Shown: positions 11,766-23,560 of the stretch, in pieces
How positions within the stretch are numbered: position 1 is the stretch's first letter
Layout: every line of letters starts with the position of its first letter
From: Symbiodinium natans
Lineage: Eukaryota > Sar > Dinophyceae > Suessiales > Symbiodiniaceae
Reading direction: 5' to 3'
Assembly (NCBI GenBank): GCA_905221605.1
Contig: CAJNDS010002358.1
Span: 186,001 to 250,000 of the forward strand
Length of the DNA stretch: 64,000 nucleotides
The notes under the pieces: generated by a model
Databases searched by the model: none
The model's input: only the letters and a program-made list of their open reading frames with translations
Told to the model about the DNA's origin: nothing
Position numbers and translations under genes: made by a program

Positions 11766-13525
11766 ACTCCATGTGACACGAGACGAAGAAGACACGAAGC
11801 CTCACGATCCCTAGCGCGGCTTGCATCGTTTAGAAAGCATCTCTCAGGGGCTCTTAAGGACTTTCGTGAAGGTCTCAGCAGGCGACGCCCAATGCAAAAC
11901 CATTCTCTGTGAAGTGTCCACGAGGAACCTCGCCACTTTGCAAACGCATGATACCGCATGCGTAGTCCAAGCGAGGACATTCAAGTTGCCGAGCCGTCGG
12001 ACGTAAGGATCCCCGTTGGCGTCCTGTGGACGGTAACGTAGTGACGGTCATGTCAGACACATTGCATGTCGTATCTACTGTGGACTACTCTGGCATGTTT
12101 CAGAAGGCTCCTCGACGTGTTGCTCAAAGGCTGCGAGCCCCTCCGCGAAACTTCGTGCATCCTGAACGGTTCTCTTTCTGAACGTTTTGCATACGGACAT
12201 TGTGAAGCCAGCCAGCGTCCACCGCATTCCACCGCATGCAGTAGAATTCGACTTGGAGCATATCCGTGCTGTGATACTGTAGCTCCGCACCCATCGAATT
12301 ATAAATGACCTGTTATAAACATATACTATATACATAGCTTGCCTGTCCCAAATGGACCAACCTCGAAAGCGTGTGAATTTCATGTTACAAGGTTCGATTG
12401 AACTCTAATTACTTTAATCTTGCATGGAGCCCCTGAAAGCAGCTGAAAGCAGCTGACGTAAATCCTAGATTCTTTAGCTGTCAGGAGATGATTTAGTTTG
12501 TTCAAGTATTTCGGCGTTTCTTTTGTGAAGGGGCCATGCCCTCCCTTCGCCTTCTCCTCTTTGTGCTCCTACAAAAAGTTCCAAACGTCCCAAATTCCAG
12601 AATCCCAGAATGCCAAAAATCCAAAGCAAGTCAAGACTCCAAAGTTTCCAGAACAAAACCATGACAGGCTTGGATCTTTGGATTTATCTTTTCGGGAGTT
12701 GGGATGGGGGCGGCAGACCACCGCTTATGGCAATGGAGAACTTTTGTGCAGGGATGGGAGAGGGGTAGGGGGAGGGGCAGAGGAGGAATCAAAAAACGCA
12801 CAAAAAACCTAAACTTTGCTTCAGTTGGATTTTGGGTTGCTACCATTTAATGTGCCGAGGCTTGCAAAACACTCTCACACACGTTGTTTAGCTGCATTCG
12901 TGCTTCTGGGGCCGTTGTAGCCAAAATGGGTACCCCTAGCCAACCGGTGTCTGGCAGCGGACGGTTCGTCAGGACCAGGGGGTCTTTTTGCCGGCCACAA
13001 GAAGCTCCCCAAAAAACCGCGTTCCTATTCTCGCCCGACATACCACTGGCCGTTGAGATGCGCACCCCTGTTCTTCCCTGCACCCCCCCTGCTCCTTTCC
13101 CACCGGGCCACCCAGTTTTCACCTCAAGATGTTGTCAGGTAACAGCTTGCGGCATCCCTGACCTGAGTCTTGCCAGTCGGCACCTTTTCCCTTACATGCT
13201 GCTTGTCCCCACCTGCCCATCGCCCGCTTGCAATCATCGCATTTCATAGCACCCTCCTCCCTGGCTGCCCCTCTTCCCGCCCCGTTTCCGGGAAAGTTTG
13301 GGTCTGAGGCTTTTGTGGGATTTTCTTGTAAAACTCTTTATGGATTTTCTATGCATTCTTTACATTCCAGGTTGATCCATCGCTGTGCCGGGGGGGGGGG
13401 AGCGTGTACCGACTGAGCGATTCTGGCCTCTTGATCCACGTTAAGGCCGCGCTTCATAAGCAGCTCCTTCCTTTGGCTGCTCAGCGTTCCAGATCCTTGT
13501 GCACGGGACAGAATTTCAGAACGGC

Positions 13526-14880
13526 CTAGCAATGTAAGAAGGCGCCCCTACAATGTCCCATTAGGATGCAGACTCCATTCCAGAAACTGCTGAGCCACCC
13601 ATCGGCCTTGCAGGCCACTTGGTGCCACTTCTTGATAAAACGAGCTGGCGCGACACGACATGCCATGACCGCATGGGCGAAGATGCAGAAGTTGGCGCCT
13701 ACCGGCTGGCCGTGCACCGTGGCGTTCATCGGCACATGCTGGCTTGCAGGATCCTGTCTCGAGGTCGAATGCTTCAGAGAGCTGACGGAAAGGACATTGA
13801 CATGGGCAAGACAATTCTACCGACGCATCCCCCAAACTGTGTACATTTTTGTGGCACGGAGTCATGAAGCCTCAGAGCGATTTGTCACGTCAGGCGATGC
13901 CAAGAACCGCGTTTCTTACGATGCCCATGGCAGCAGTCGGGGGAAAGCCCGTGTATGTGTGAAAGCACGCTCTGGACCCAAAATGACCGGCACGCCTAAG
14001 CCAGAACCGCGCGGCCGTGGGTGCCGCGTGGCAACCTTAGCCTGATCCTGCTTCCCCAGGAAATTGGAGCGCGTTGGAACCCCATAACGTTGCCGCACTG
14101 ATTGATTGGAACTTGGTCTATGTCTCGATTACAAAAGCACAGTCTGGCTTGCAGCGGCATCCTCCATAGACTCCTTGTATGCCATGAGATGGCCGAACAT
14201 GAGATCCCAGCCTGAGCAGATGCACAGAATAGATGCAGGACACGGTGGGACATGGAGACCTTCTCCCAAACAAACTCGGCTGATTGGAAAATCTCCTCGG
14301 GGCGCGTCTGTCCGCGGCCGAAGCCACCGCTTCGTTCACGACCTGTGGTGTGCACCCTTTGCTCCACTAACCTTGGACTTCATGCATCTTCTATGAGCTA
14401 CTGGTACACTGGGACGCGAGCTTTCAGCAAGCTGACCTCATGTCTGCGACGAAAGTCATACTTGTAGGAGTAAGCAGGAAATTGCACGCGAGCCTTGGTC
14501 ACTTGTGTGCCGGCAATCTCCACCACTTCTCGAAGCTCACCAGGCAAGTCCTGCAGGTTCCAATGCACTCATGGGACGGCCTTGGAGTCTTCAACAGGTG
14601 TGCTCCTGCCAGTTCAATGGTCTGCCACGGTGGCCTCGGACCTAAGGGATTCTATATGGGCACACCCAGTGGAAAGCAAAAGAAGCGGAAGAAGCGGAGA
14701 AGCCTTGCATAGAGGCCACGGCCACGGCGGCACGCCGCAACGCCTCCTGTATCCGAGCATCATGCCTGGGACCAGGACAACATTCAACATGCCCTTTCAT
14801 GATATTGCTCTCAACACAGTACTTGCCGGTCAGCTTCTTTGCAGATGTGACTATGCTGGATGCGCAAGTGACCAAAGCTC
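13526..14880 (-). CDS. uncharacterised multi-exon protein
   Basis: Several minus-strand segments look like consecutive exons. About 14700-14870: SAKKLTGKYCVESNIM and RIQEALRRAAVAVASMQ, ending at a GC donor. 14437-14550, after CTGCAG: LPGELREVVEIAGTQVTKAR and FPAYSYKYDFRRRHE, ending at a GT donor. From 14342, after CCACAG, in phase: VVNEAVASAADRRAP. About 13560-13745: NATVHGQPVGANFCIFAHAV and IKKWHQ, or in another frame WVAQQFLEWSLHPNG and a stop. The exons share helical, charged composition. I do not recognise a domain, and exon order beyond the two central exons is inferred. Confidence 0.45.
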
Positions 14881-15351
14881 ACAAGCACTTGTGTGTGGCC
14901 GTGTCTTTGCGTCATGCGGATTCGGACTGCGTGGTTTGGGATGCTTCGGGGGCTGTGCCAGTTCAAGACGGCTCGCCACACCGCTCAACTGTCAACGAAC
15001 TCACTCTACAGAGGCCTGCAATGTGCCCATCATGTGATACACTCCTTGTTGCAGACAGGTTGCTGAGACAGTGCACGCCATGCTGCTGCAGGTGCCTCAA
15101 TCACATGCCAGAGGATTCAGAATCAGAGAAATTCAACACAAAGCGAAGAATGGCGGGCGGAGGACGCCCCTGACCCGTTGCATCGGAATCTTGTTTTGCT
15201 GATGCTTGGGCACTCGTCTCGGCATCTCCGGCCTACACTCTGGACAAGACGATGCAGGACTCAGCCCAGCAGGAAGTTTGCGGCCTCCTAAGCCACCGGC
15301 ACGGTGCAGTGTTCATCAATGTTCATAGAGAAGCTGCAGCCAGGCTGTAGT

Positions 15352-15560
15352 TTACTTGGTGCGCGCTGCCTCTGCATTGCCACCGGCGGCTTCCAAAGCG
15401 GCCTTTGCTGCATCCGCATCGAAGCCCATGGCCATCAGCTGTGCGACCGCCTGTCCCCATCAAAGTGTGAAACGCACCAGCAAGTCCCAGATACTGCTTC
15501 CTTTCCTTGCTACAAGTCTCTTGATTGATGGTTTCAGGAAGGATGGAACCTTGTTGAAGG
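15352..15560 (-). CDS. UBA-domain exon(s), C-terminus of a ubiquitin-binding protein
   Basis: Exon 15352-15450 follows GGGGACAG and encodes AVAQLMAMGFDADAAKAALE, then AAGGNAEAARTK and a TAA stop (a GT donor at the same place is possible). LMxMGF followed by A..AL and GN...A is the UBA three-helix signature, so the protein should bind ubiquitin. Upstream, 15478-15550 reads VPSFLKPSIKRLVARKG and SSIWDLL and joins in phase only if a 27-nt GT-AG segment is an intron. It lies less than 700 bp downstream of the UCH hydrolase on the same strand. Either UCH carries a C-terminal UBA extension by skipping its apparent stop, or this is the end of a separate gene. Confidence 0.75.
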
Positions 15561-16056
15561 CCCAACGTAAATTCGTTGGTAGGGTGGGTCAGCATCGTTA
15601 CGTGGCGGCCAAGCCTTCACAAAGGAACGGAGATCAATCTCCGAAGAGGCTTCACGGAGGACTGGAGGAATCGTTATAAAGCCGCACCATGCCAACACGT
15701 GAGCCATACAAATCGTGCAAACATCTGCAAATGAGCAGATGAGCACCCGAGTAGATCCTGCTAAAACCTCAAGATTTCAGGATATCTCAGGATGAAGTAC
15801 ATGACCTATGGGGCCCTTACTTCCAATGCACCTGCTTAAGTGAGGCAATGAGATGGCAATGAGGCACTATTCGGCCTCCTCCGAGATCTGCGGAACTGAG
15901 TCCAGAAACACCTCAGAACAGAGCCAAGGAAAAGTAGAATTCCAATCATATATCATCCTCCAAAGATTACAGTTTATCTTCTTCGGACTCTTTGGACTTC
16001 CGATGGCGAAGTTGTAGTCAGTTAGAGTCATTCGCAGTGGATTCACTGACAATTGG

Positions 16057-18330
16057 TCACATAAAAACACGTGCTGTCGACTTGGTCGATGAGCCTCTCC
16101 AGCTTTGCATAGGGCCATCCTTGGTAAGCGCGGCTGCAACAAGTCTCGCCAATCTATTAAATGCATGCAGCGTGACTGGAAACTGCAGGAAATCTTGAAA
16201 TCTGCTGAATCATGTACCGAAGGGCATATTGAACCGCATCGGGTCCGGAGACACATTCATGTATCTTTCGCCTGGCGCAGGCAGCCGTGTGTTGAGGTTC
16301 CCTCTGCATGGTATGTGCTGCTTATGTTGCATCACATAGTACTGTCGTGGCCAAGTGGCGAATGACAGCCACGGTTCCAGAAAGGAAATCACCACCATGC
16401 TCCGGCAGACTTCCGCGGACTATAGGCTTGTCTTTGCAGCCATCAAGCCTGTGCTGAGTAGGCTGGCGTAGCCGGCGTAGTAGCACGTCTGTGGCGCAAT
16501 ATAAGGCAAAGGTGGAGTGTTGACTGTTACGTGAATCGACCGAGCCACTCCACCACCAGTCCATCAATGCAGACAAAGACTATGAAATGCAAGTCCTTGT
16601 TCGTGGCCTCGGTCAGCTTGACCCGAAGCTTGGCTACCCGGCTACCCTAAGTAGCATGCCTGTGCTTGCCCTCCCATGCATGTCAGGCCCCATATCTGCT
16701 TCATGCAGCGAGACACATGCCCGCTAGCAGCCTCACCTTTCAAGGACTGGATGAGCAAGCTGCTAGCCCTCTTTTGCATGTGCAGCTTAAAGCCCAGAAA
16801 CACACAATGCAGAGAAATCGCTTTCTCGCTCAGCTTCTTCATGCGCAGCTTCAATTGCCACATCCTCCTCTAGCATCGTACCAAGGTCTTCGCTGGTCAT
16901 GCCCTCCTCAACGCAAGCAACAAAACTGGCAAGAATGGCAAAAAAGGCGGATCACCACATCATTGGCGCTATCGGATTTGGACATATTTAGACCTTGTAG
17001 TTGACGAGGAAGCGCTCCAGCCAAGATCCTGCACGAAAACTGGAACGTTCTCTGAAACTTTCTGGTGCTTCCGCCACAACTGCAACACTTTTGCACATCC
17101 GTGCAGCTTGCTTACAGTCGAAGACAGCACATGCCGGCTTACTTTGCGTAGCACTGGCAAAGGTGGCTTTTTACAGGGTCTATGGATTCGTCTCTGACAG
17201 TTCACAGGCGACAGTTACCGCACATCACATTGCAGAGAGCACGTTGAACAATGCTGTCAAAGGTCCTTCAGATGCAGACGCATCTGAATGCCTGCAGAGG
17301 TTTGCCATGGCGTGCACGACGGCAATGGTCCCGCAAGCATTTCCAATCAGCTGCTTCCTCGGAAAAAACATCCTCGACATCTGTTTGTACAGGGATGCAG
17401 GGATGTGATGATGCAGCAGGGTGACATGTGAAGCACACCTTGTGGTGTCGCAGGAGCCTCGGTGGTCGCCTTGGCTGCAGCTCTTCCGACATTTCAACGC
17501 GGCCTTGCCCTCCCTGGCCAAAAATCTCCATTCCTTCTCCCGAAATTTTCAGTCAGTTGTGGAGCTTCGCCCTCCCTCGCCCTAAGCCTCATTCTTTCGG
17601 ATTGCAGCGACTGCACAAGAACGTCCCCTGCTCAGGATCAGCTGGCCGCGAGGCTCTCGGCTTCTTGTGCAGCTGCGAGCTCCTTCCCTGACAGAGCTGT
17701 ACAGAGTCAATGCAGAGATCATGTTTATATATATATATACATATGTATATATATATATATGCATATACATATACACAGATATGAATGAAACGGCATGTAG
17801 AAATACACACACAAATATACATAATATGTAATCCGCGTCTCTGAGACAACCGCAGCTTGCAGTTTGGAATGGAGCAGCGTGCCTTGAGGAAAAAGAAGGA
17901 AGACGGCTCTTACTGGTCGCGGAATCATCCTCAGCCCCACAATCCGTCACGTTATGGTGTTCAAGGGTGTCCAAGTCACTCCAAGTCATTCTCTGTCGAG
18001 CTTCTGAAGAGCCCAAGACTCCAGTGACAAGATTTCATGCACCTCGTGGTTGTCGAAGCCTGATTCTAGACTTTCTAGACTGCAAAGGTACCGCTCACAA
18101 GCTCATCTGGCACGCTGTTCGTTAAAACATCGCTGCTTACGTGTAGACGCGAAGCCCAGCTTTTTGAGGTATTTGCCAACCTCGTGGAGATTGGAACAAG
18201 GAAACTGTGATCGGAGAATGCTGCGAAGCAAGAAGAACTGCAAGTCACTCAATATGTCTATTTCGGGCAAAGCAACCACCTTGGGATTGCTTTCTAAGGG
18301 CATCCATCGCTTCCTCTTCTTCACCTGCAT
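16057..18330 (-). CDS. ubiquitin carboxyl-terminal hydrolase, UCH (peptidase C12) family, 12 exons
   Basis: Cysteine protease that removes small adducts from the ubiquitin C-terminus. Exons: 18280-18330, 18141-18180, 18005-18059, 17883-17929, 17647-17687, 17266-17380, 16994-17028, 16820-16906, 16549-16646, 16360-16448, 16218-16271, 16057-16133. Joined, they give 789 nt (262 codons plus stop) with every phase consistent. Landmarks: RWMPLESNPK...YLKKLGF at the N-terminus, IPRPVRAVFLLFP, Gln88 and Cys94 in QLIGNACGT, His177 in DLHFIVFV, Asp192 in ELDG. Gln and Cys sit where UCH-L3 has Q89/C95, and the His-Asp spacing of 15 equals UCH-L3. The crossover-loop region reads EGMTSEDLG...EEDVAIEAAHEEA. 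Length is near the 223-230 aa of UCH-L1/L3, with a short C-terminal tail. Donors mix GT, GC and GA; introns are 75-266 nt. The exact ends of exons 5, 8 and 12 are the least certain. Confidence 0.94.
17724..17800. repeat. AT/TACA microsatellite in a UCH intron
   Basis: Runs of TATATA and ACATATG-type dinucleotides within the intron between UCH exons 4 and 5. Confidence 0.8.
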
Positions 18331-20256
18331 TGGGAAAGCGTCGCGCGGCAAGGTGGTACAACCTCCCCAAACTGGCAAGTGACATGTGGCAAGTGTGTGC
18401 AAGTGTGTGGCCTTTGAAGGCTCATGTCCTGCTTCCGCATCGGCCTCATGCACTCGCTCAAAGGGTGCAGGTGAATCAGTGTCTTGTTCGGGACAGTGTG
18501 ATTCTTCAGTGATGTCGTCAGAAAGGCCCGCGCCATGGATTTCGACAGATCACTGATCTCACAACCAACACGATAAGGCACGTGGTCAGGCTCTCATAAG
18601 TCTGCTGAAGGTATTTGAGGGTGAGTTTGGCTTGTGCGAGTGCAACGCTGACTGTCACCATGCTCGGTGTGCACAGTCTGCATGGAGTGTGTGTGTGTGT
18701 GTGAATGTGTGTGTGTGATCTCTCCGTCATGGGCTTGTTCATTCTTCTGGTTGCTTGTACTCTGCGAAGCGTTTCAACTTGGCCCGAATGAGCTCTATCG
18801 AGAGTCGGGACACATGCATCGTCGGCAAACAACCTCGGTGAATACATTGAGACCTTTAAGCTTACAAGCTCATGTCAACGTCGGGATCACCGTTTGAAGC
18901 GGTGCGCTTGCCACTTTCTTTGCTCCGCCCGCCGTATGGGTGTAAGCTGTACAGTCGGAGTACCCCATTTCAGCTAACAATCTGAATTCCGCACGACGTC
19001 AACCTCATGCATGAACTGAAGCGCCATGCTCTGACGCCAATGGTGAGGTTCGGTATGAGAGGCACGACATGGATGTCAGCTTCTGATTGAAACAGGCTCC
19101 GAAACACCAAGATCGTCCTGACTGCAGAACCCAAATCGCAGCCAAATTCTGACCTCGGCAGCGCAGGAAGTTAAACTATGTAACCCCGGGACGATTGCCA
19201 GAACGCTGCTACTGCTTTTTCCGGGAAGTCCCACGAAGGGGCGCGGAAGTAAAAGGCGCATGCTGCTTTTCGTGGGGCGCTCGGTTTGTTTTTGGTTTTG
19301 TGCCTTTCGCCTGGGCGGCATGCACATTCCAAATCACCAGCACGGACCGTCTCGGTGTTGCCACGAGCCCGTGTCGTTATGCCCTATATTTCAAGTACAT
19401 CCTATCCATTTCGTAATTGAGCCTGTTTCCCAATTATACTCGAGTCGACTACGGCACATTGCTGATGAGATACATTCCTGGGGGGTGGTGAGCAAAAATG
19501 CATGAAATGCACTAGACTCATGAACCTATACATTTCCATAATCATACCGGTTCCCCAGAGTGAAAATGTAAATAACTTCATGCATGATATACAAAACAGA
19601 GGTCAATCATATTTCTGAGGTAAACTCAAATTCAAATTGCCGATCATATTGACAGAATGCAGGAGAGCAGGGCAGCTACTGAGACAACCGACGCGCCAAA
19701 CGAACTTCGGCACTCGAGATGGAGACCCCCAAAACCCAGTCTGAGTTCCGGTTTTCATGGGAGTCTACGCCCACGCCCACCGCCTCCCCCGCCCCCGTGG
19801 CCCCCTAAAAGGCCCTTCAAAAAAAAGGAGGCCGAAAACATTCGGGTCCACTAGGCACAAGGGTGGTTAGAAAAATCAGGGCCCAGCGGGTTCTGAGGTT
19901 TCAGGGCTGAACCTTTGGAAGGACTTGGGGGCTTCGGGTTGCCTTTAGGGGTGGGCTTTGGTTAAACCCCTGCACCCCCCACAAAAGGGCTGCTTGTTCC
20001 GGGGTTGGGTTAACCCGAGCCTGAGCAAACCATCCCTAGACGGTGTTTGGACTAAGCCGGAAGAATCAGTAACTTCAAAGACAAGATCTTACGTGGGCTT
20101 AGGTTTTGGAGGGCCATTTGCTTTCAAGGACTAGCGCGGGGGCTTCGAGGTTTCGCGCGTATTCCGTCTGGCAACTGGCATCCGCACCCATGCATTCTTA
20201 AAGAACAACCCATGAGCAATCAACAGCACCCACAGCAACTCCAGAAGCACCAGATA
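18331..20256. other. stretch upstream of UCH without a firm gene
   Basis: Contains a (GT)n tract at 18687-18717 and a weak minus-strand candidate near 18590-18660 (LAQAKLTLKYLQQTYE). A minus-strand frame at 19000-19110 (SLFQSEADIHVVPLIPN) is protein-like but isolated. The promoter of the UCH gene should lie just above 18330; I see no recognisable element. Confidence 0.4.
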
Positions 20257-20361
20257 TGGGGGTTTCCGAAATAGGGGTACCCTTTTTGGGGGTCCCTTTA
20301 AGGGATTCTTTTCTATTTGGGGTATCAAAGCGGGTACCCCTATTTTGGGAAATGCCCCTAT
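20257..20361. mobile_element. MITE-like inverted-repeat element, copy 1
   Basis: Begins TGGGGGTTTCCGAAATAGGG and ends with the imperfect inverse (CCCCTATTTTGGGAAATGCCCC). About 105 bp, non-coding. It shares its ends with the copies at 57475 and 57727, so it belongs to one family of short non-autonomous elements. Confidence 0.7.
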
Positions 20362-21304
20362 GTAATCAGGTAGTTGCGGGCTTGAGGATGGCCCGGAACT
20401 GGGCAGTTTGGAAATTGCACACGCCCACCACTGCCTTCAAAAAGGATCAAAAGAATTCGCTCCTGATGATACCTGTAATTTCGCAAGTGTGCCCCTATTC
20501 TTCTCGTATTCACTATGTACTTACCTTCGGTTACCCTTGCTCTACCTTTAGTCACCCTTAGTTTACCTTGGCTCCCTTTTCTTACCCTTATTTGCTTTCC
20601 TTTTTAAGCCCTTTGTTTGTGCCTACTTCATTCTGTTGTCTTAGCTTTATGGTAGGGGGCGCGTTGCGTGCAACTTCTGTGCTGCAGCATTTCAAGTTTT
20701 TGCAGGGTGTGAAAGGGCATAGTTTGCTCAGGCTCAGGCGGTTGGGGTTATCCCTGTTCCCGGAAGTTTAGGGCTTTAGTTACGTGATTTTGCCTGCTTG
20801 CTTCCTTCCTCCCTTGTAGCTTGCCAAAAAACTTGCCAAAACAAAGAAAACGAACCCTCCAAAACACAGAGCTCTCCCAGGAAGTCTCTGGAGATGGCCG
20901 AGTTGAAAGCAACAGGCAGGTACAATGACTGAGGGGCGCTGTAATGTTCCTCTCAAGCAAGAATTGCAGGGGGCCGCGCTCTCAATTTTTTCCGATGCGT
21001 AGAGAGATTCATTGCTTCGGCTTGAAGCAACTGTTGCCGACTATCGCTGCTTCCCAGACCAACTATGATAACGGCGGATGTGCCTGGAACCGAAGCTGCT
21101 AAGCTGCTAAACACTTGCACTTACACCGGCGAGTTCTCTGAGTCTCTGCAGGTCTGGGCCCGTCGAGGTTTAAAGAGGTACGGTGAAACAGCATGGGTCA
21201 TCCCGGATCCGGTGACACAGATTGTGTGAAACGGTGACACTCCGAACTCACCAAAGGGGGTCCACACGATGCTGACAGCTGCGTGGCTACTTTGGCTGTG
21301 CATC

Positions 21305-21436
21305 TCAGAACAACCCCTTGGCGTTGGAAGCTCTGGCCTCACACATACTTGGCAGACAAGTCAGCAGAGGCACTTCCTCTTCAAGATCAGGCTTGTCATC
21401 CACAGGTGCTGCAATCGTCGCCTCCAGTTGGCTCAT
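21305..21436 (-). CDS. small acidic exon with start codon, uncharacterised
   Basis: ATG at 21436 opens MSQLEATIAAPVDDKPDLEE, then EVPLLTCLPS, to a TGA at 21305 (43 codons). The acidic, low-complexity start is unlike the cysteine/serine-rich chance frames nearby. A GT donor after CTGCCAAG could end the exon before the stop, making it a first exon. No domain recognised. Confidence 0.4.
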   Translation of the reverse strand: MSQLEATIAAPVDDKPDLEEEVPLLTCLPSMCEARASNAKGLF

Positions 21437-21889
21437 TGATGTCGAGCATCCCAATGGCGTTCGCCGCTGCGAGCCTGCATTGAGCCAATGCAGGGAGCTG
21501 AGTGATGGAGTTTCTGGGAGATCTGATTGGAGGCATCAGATGGGCGCTAATGACGTCAACACACACAAAGCAAGCTGGATGGCTCTGCGGCTTAGCTCTT
21601 CCAGAGACTCCGGATTCGGGTCCCACCCCCCTTGGACCCCCATGCAGGACCCTTCCAGGCAGAGGAAGCTTTCGCAACAATTCTGACATGCTGCGGGTGC
21701 TGAGATCAGATCCACACTTTACGCTCTGGTCACAGGCCAGGGCGGCCAAGGGTCGCGAACCCAAGACCCAAGTATACAGAAGGTGGCCTGTCATAAGACG
21801 GCCAGCGGAGACTGTCGAGCCGGCTCGAGAGGCTGGCAAAGCTTCGTTCAGCGACACCTCAAGGCAGTGCAGCGTAGAGTGTCGTTGCT

Positions 21890-22660
21890 TCAAGCCGCGT
21901 GCAAAGAGCCGGCATTGGCTTTGTGCGCAATGCGTGTCCTTCTCAAAACTCCTGCCTGAGTCGGCGTCTTTGCAGCTACTTTACTGTGGTTGTCCTTAGT
22001 GCGCCCATGAGCGGCCAGCAAGAAGCAAGTACCTTCTACAGCAGCTGGCCATAGCCGGCCTGTGCATGCCTCCCGGCTAATTACAAGGTGACTGCTGTAA
22101 TTGTGCAGCCAGGCTTCGATCGCCTTCCAGATGTTTTTCATGCGAATATCGGCATTCCACGCCGTTGCTAAAGCTTCCTTGTCGTAAGCTTTCTTCGCGC
22201 CTTGAGGTGTTCTGCCGTATGCCATATTCACGCAACAGCGCAGCTTCGAGAATTGCAAAGGGCAGCCGAGCGACGCTCCGCGTCACGTAGCATGGCCAGC
22301 TCCTCGCGGTTGGCCTGGTGCCCATGCAGGCAGCATCAAGGGAGCAAATCACCAGGCACAACACCTGGCCTGAAGCTGGTTCAGTTCCAAAGCCAGGTCC
22401 TTCTGCTTGGCAAGGTTGCCTTGGGTGATCTTGGAAGGTGTCGACAGAAGTCGAGACAACCGCACAATCCATTCATTTCGGAAAATGCCTTGTCGAGCAA
22501 CGCGGCTATCATCGTGACAGGAATTGCATGCAATTCCTCTGGCTCGACAGCAGCGAATCTAGTCACAATGGAACTGCTGGCGGTTGAGGTGCGGAGTGTG
22601 TTGTTTGTTCTGACCTGCTCGTCTAACGCCTGCCGCACCTTCGCCTTGCACAGGCTGCAC
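21890..22660 (-). CDS. helical/coiled-coil protein, uncharacterised
   Basis: Exon about 22485-22640: VRQALDEQVRTNNTLR, VTRFAAVEPEELHAIPVTM, IAALLDKAFSEMNG. Next, about 22375-22430: ITQGNLAKQKDLALELNQLQ, ending at a GC donor in phase 0; then 22250-22306 resumes in phase with ANREELAMLRDAERRSAAL. Then about 22090-22230: AKKAYDKEALATAWNADI and NIWKAIEAWLHNY. A last segment ends KVAAKTPTQAGVLRRTR and HKANAGSLHAA, stop at 21890-21892. The heptad-like charge pattern suggests coiled coil. Exons at 23.3-23.6 kb may be its 5' part. No family recognised. Confidence 0.55.
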
Positions 22661-22915
22661 ATGCCACATTCACACACACACACATACTCATTTGCGCCCT
22701 GTTGCACACTTCCGTGGTCAGACTACGGCGAGAGCTTTCGAACGAAGTGGGCAGCAGAAAGAACTTGGGAATCTGATGGTAGGAGCAGAGCTCCCTCCTC
22801 GTACAAACTCCTACTTCAGCCATAAACGGGTGCAGCAGTACAGCATGCACATGTCGCTGCTGCACTTTCATGCATGCGCGTGATACTGGTAACGCAAGCT
22901 TAAGAGCATCAGCCC

Positions 22916-22954
<39 letters not shown>

Positions 22955-22966
22955 CCAGCAGCAGCC

Positions 22967-23032
<66 letters not shown>

Positions 23033-23047
23033 GCAGCAGCGGCAGCA

Positions 23048-23082
<35 letters not shown>

Positions 23083-23085
23083 TGC
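22916..23085. repeat. (CAG)n trinucleotide array
   Basis: About 55 CAG units with single substitutions (CAC, CCG, CGG, CAA, CTG). On the plus strand one frame gives poly-Ser from an ATG at 22870 and another poly-Gln ending NSNSNSNCNMW; the minus strand gives poly-Leu. Neighbouring exons are on the minus strand, so it may lie in an intron or spacer. Confidence 0.9.
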
Positions 23086-23307
23086 AGCCGCGGCGGCGAC
23101 GACTTCAACAACAACACCAGCACCAGCACAACAGCAACAGCAACAGCAACTGCAACATGTGGTAACTAACTAGCCAGTAAGGCTAGTTATGGCCATTAGA
23201 ATCATGGGCGAAAGGGACGCATGTTGCCGCGAAACCACTGGAGCCCAGCCACAGTAACAACACACGCTTGTCGGGTTTTGAGAAGATGAATGCTTTGGTG
23301 CGTTTAC

Positions 23308-23560
23308 ATGGATTCCTGCCTGCTGCCCTTTGACGAAATCCTTCATCTCATTCGGATGCACTTCCGAGAAGGCTGGAAAGTCGTGTGCAGAGGCCGCTTC
23401 GATATCTTCTTTCCTGCCATGGCTTCTTGCACTCCAGTTCGGTGGGGAAGCTCCCCTTGAAGGGTTCAGGTGCCGTTAAGTCACCATGATCCGGCCTCTG
23501 CTCCTTTCTTTTGTGTTCACCAAGGGCCATTTGATGCTTCAGGAACTCCAGGTTCATGTG
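23308..23560 (-). CDS. uncharacterised exons
   Basis: Exon 23308-23413 follows CCATGGCAG, ends at a GT donor (CAT|GTAAAC) and encodes 35 residues: KEDIEAASAHDFPAFSEVHP and NEMKDFVKGQQAGIH. Upstream, 23420-23557 is open with MNLEFLKHQMALGEHKRKEQ and FKGSFPTELE. Both have real-protein composition, and the strand matches the coiled-coil gene downstream, of which they may be 5' exons across the CAG array. No domain recognised. Confidence 0.5.

Noticed and set aside
12900-12935. Dinoflagellate spliced-leader gene
   Set aside because: Only GTAGCCAAAATGG resembles part of the leader in a wrong arrangement; the full 22-nt leader is absent from the window.
22623-23129. 168-codon minus-strand poly-Leu frame
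   Set aside because: Simple translation of the CAG array.
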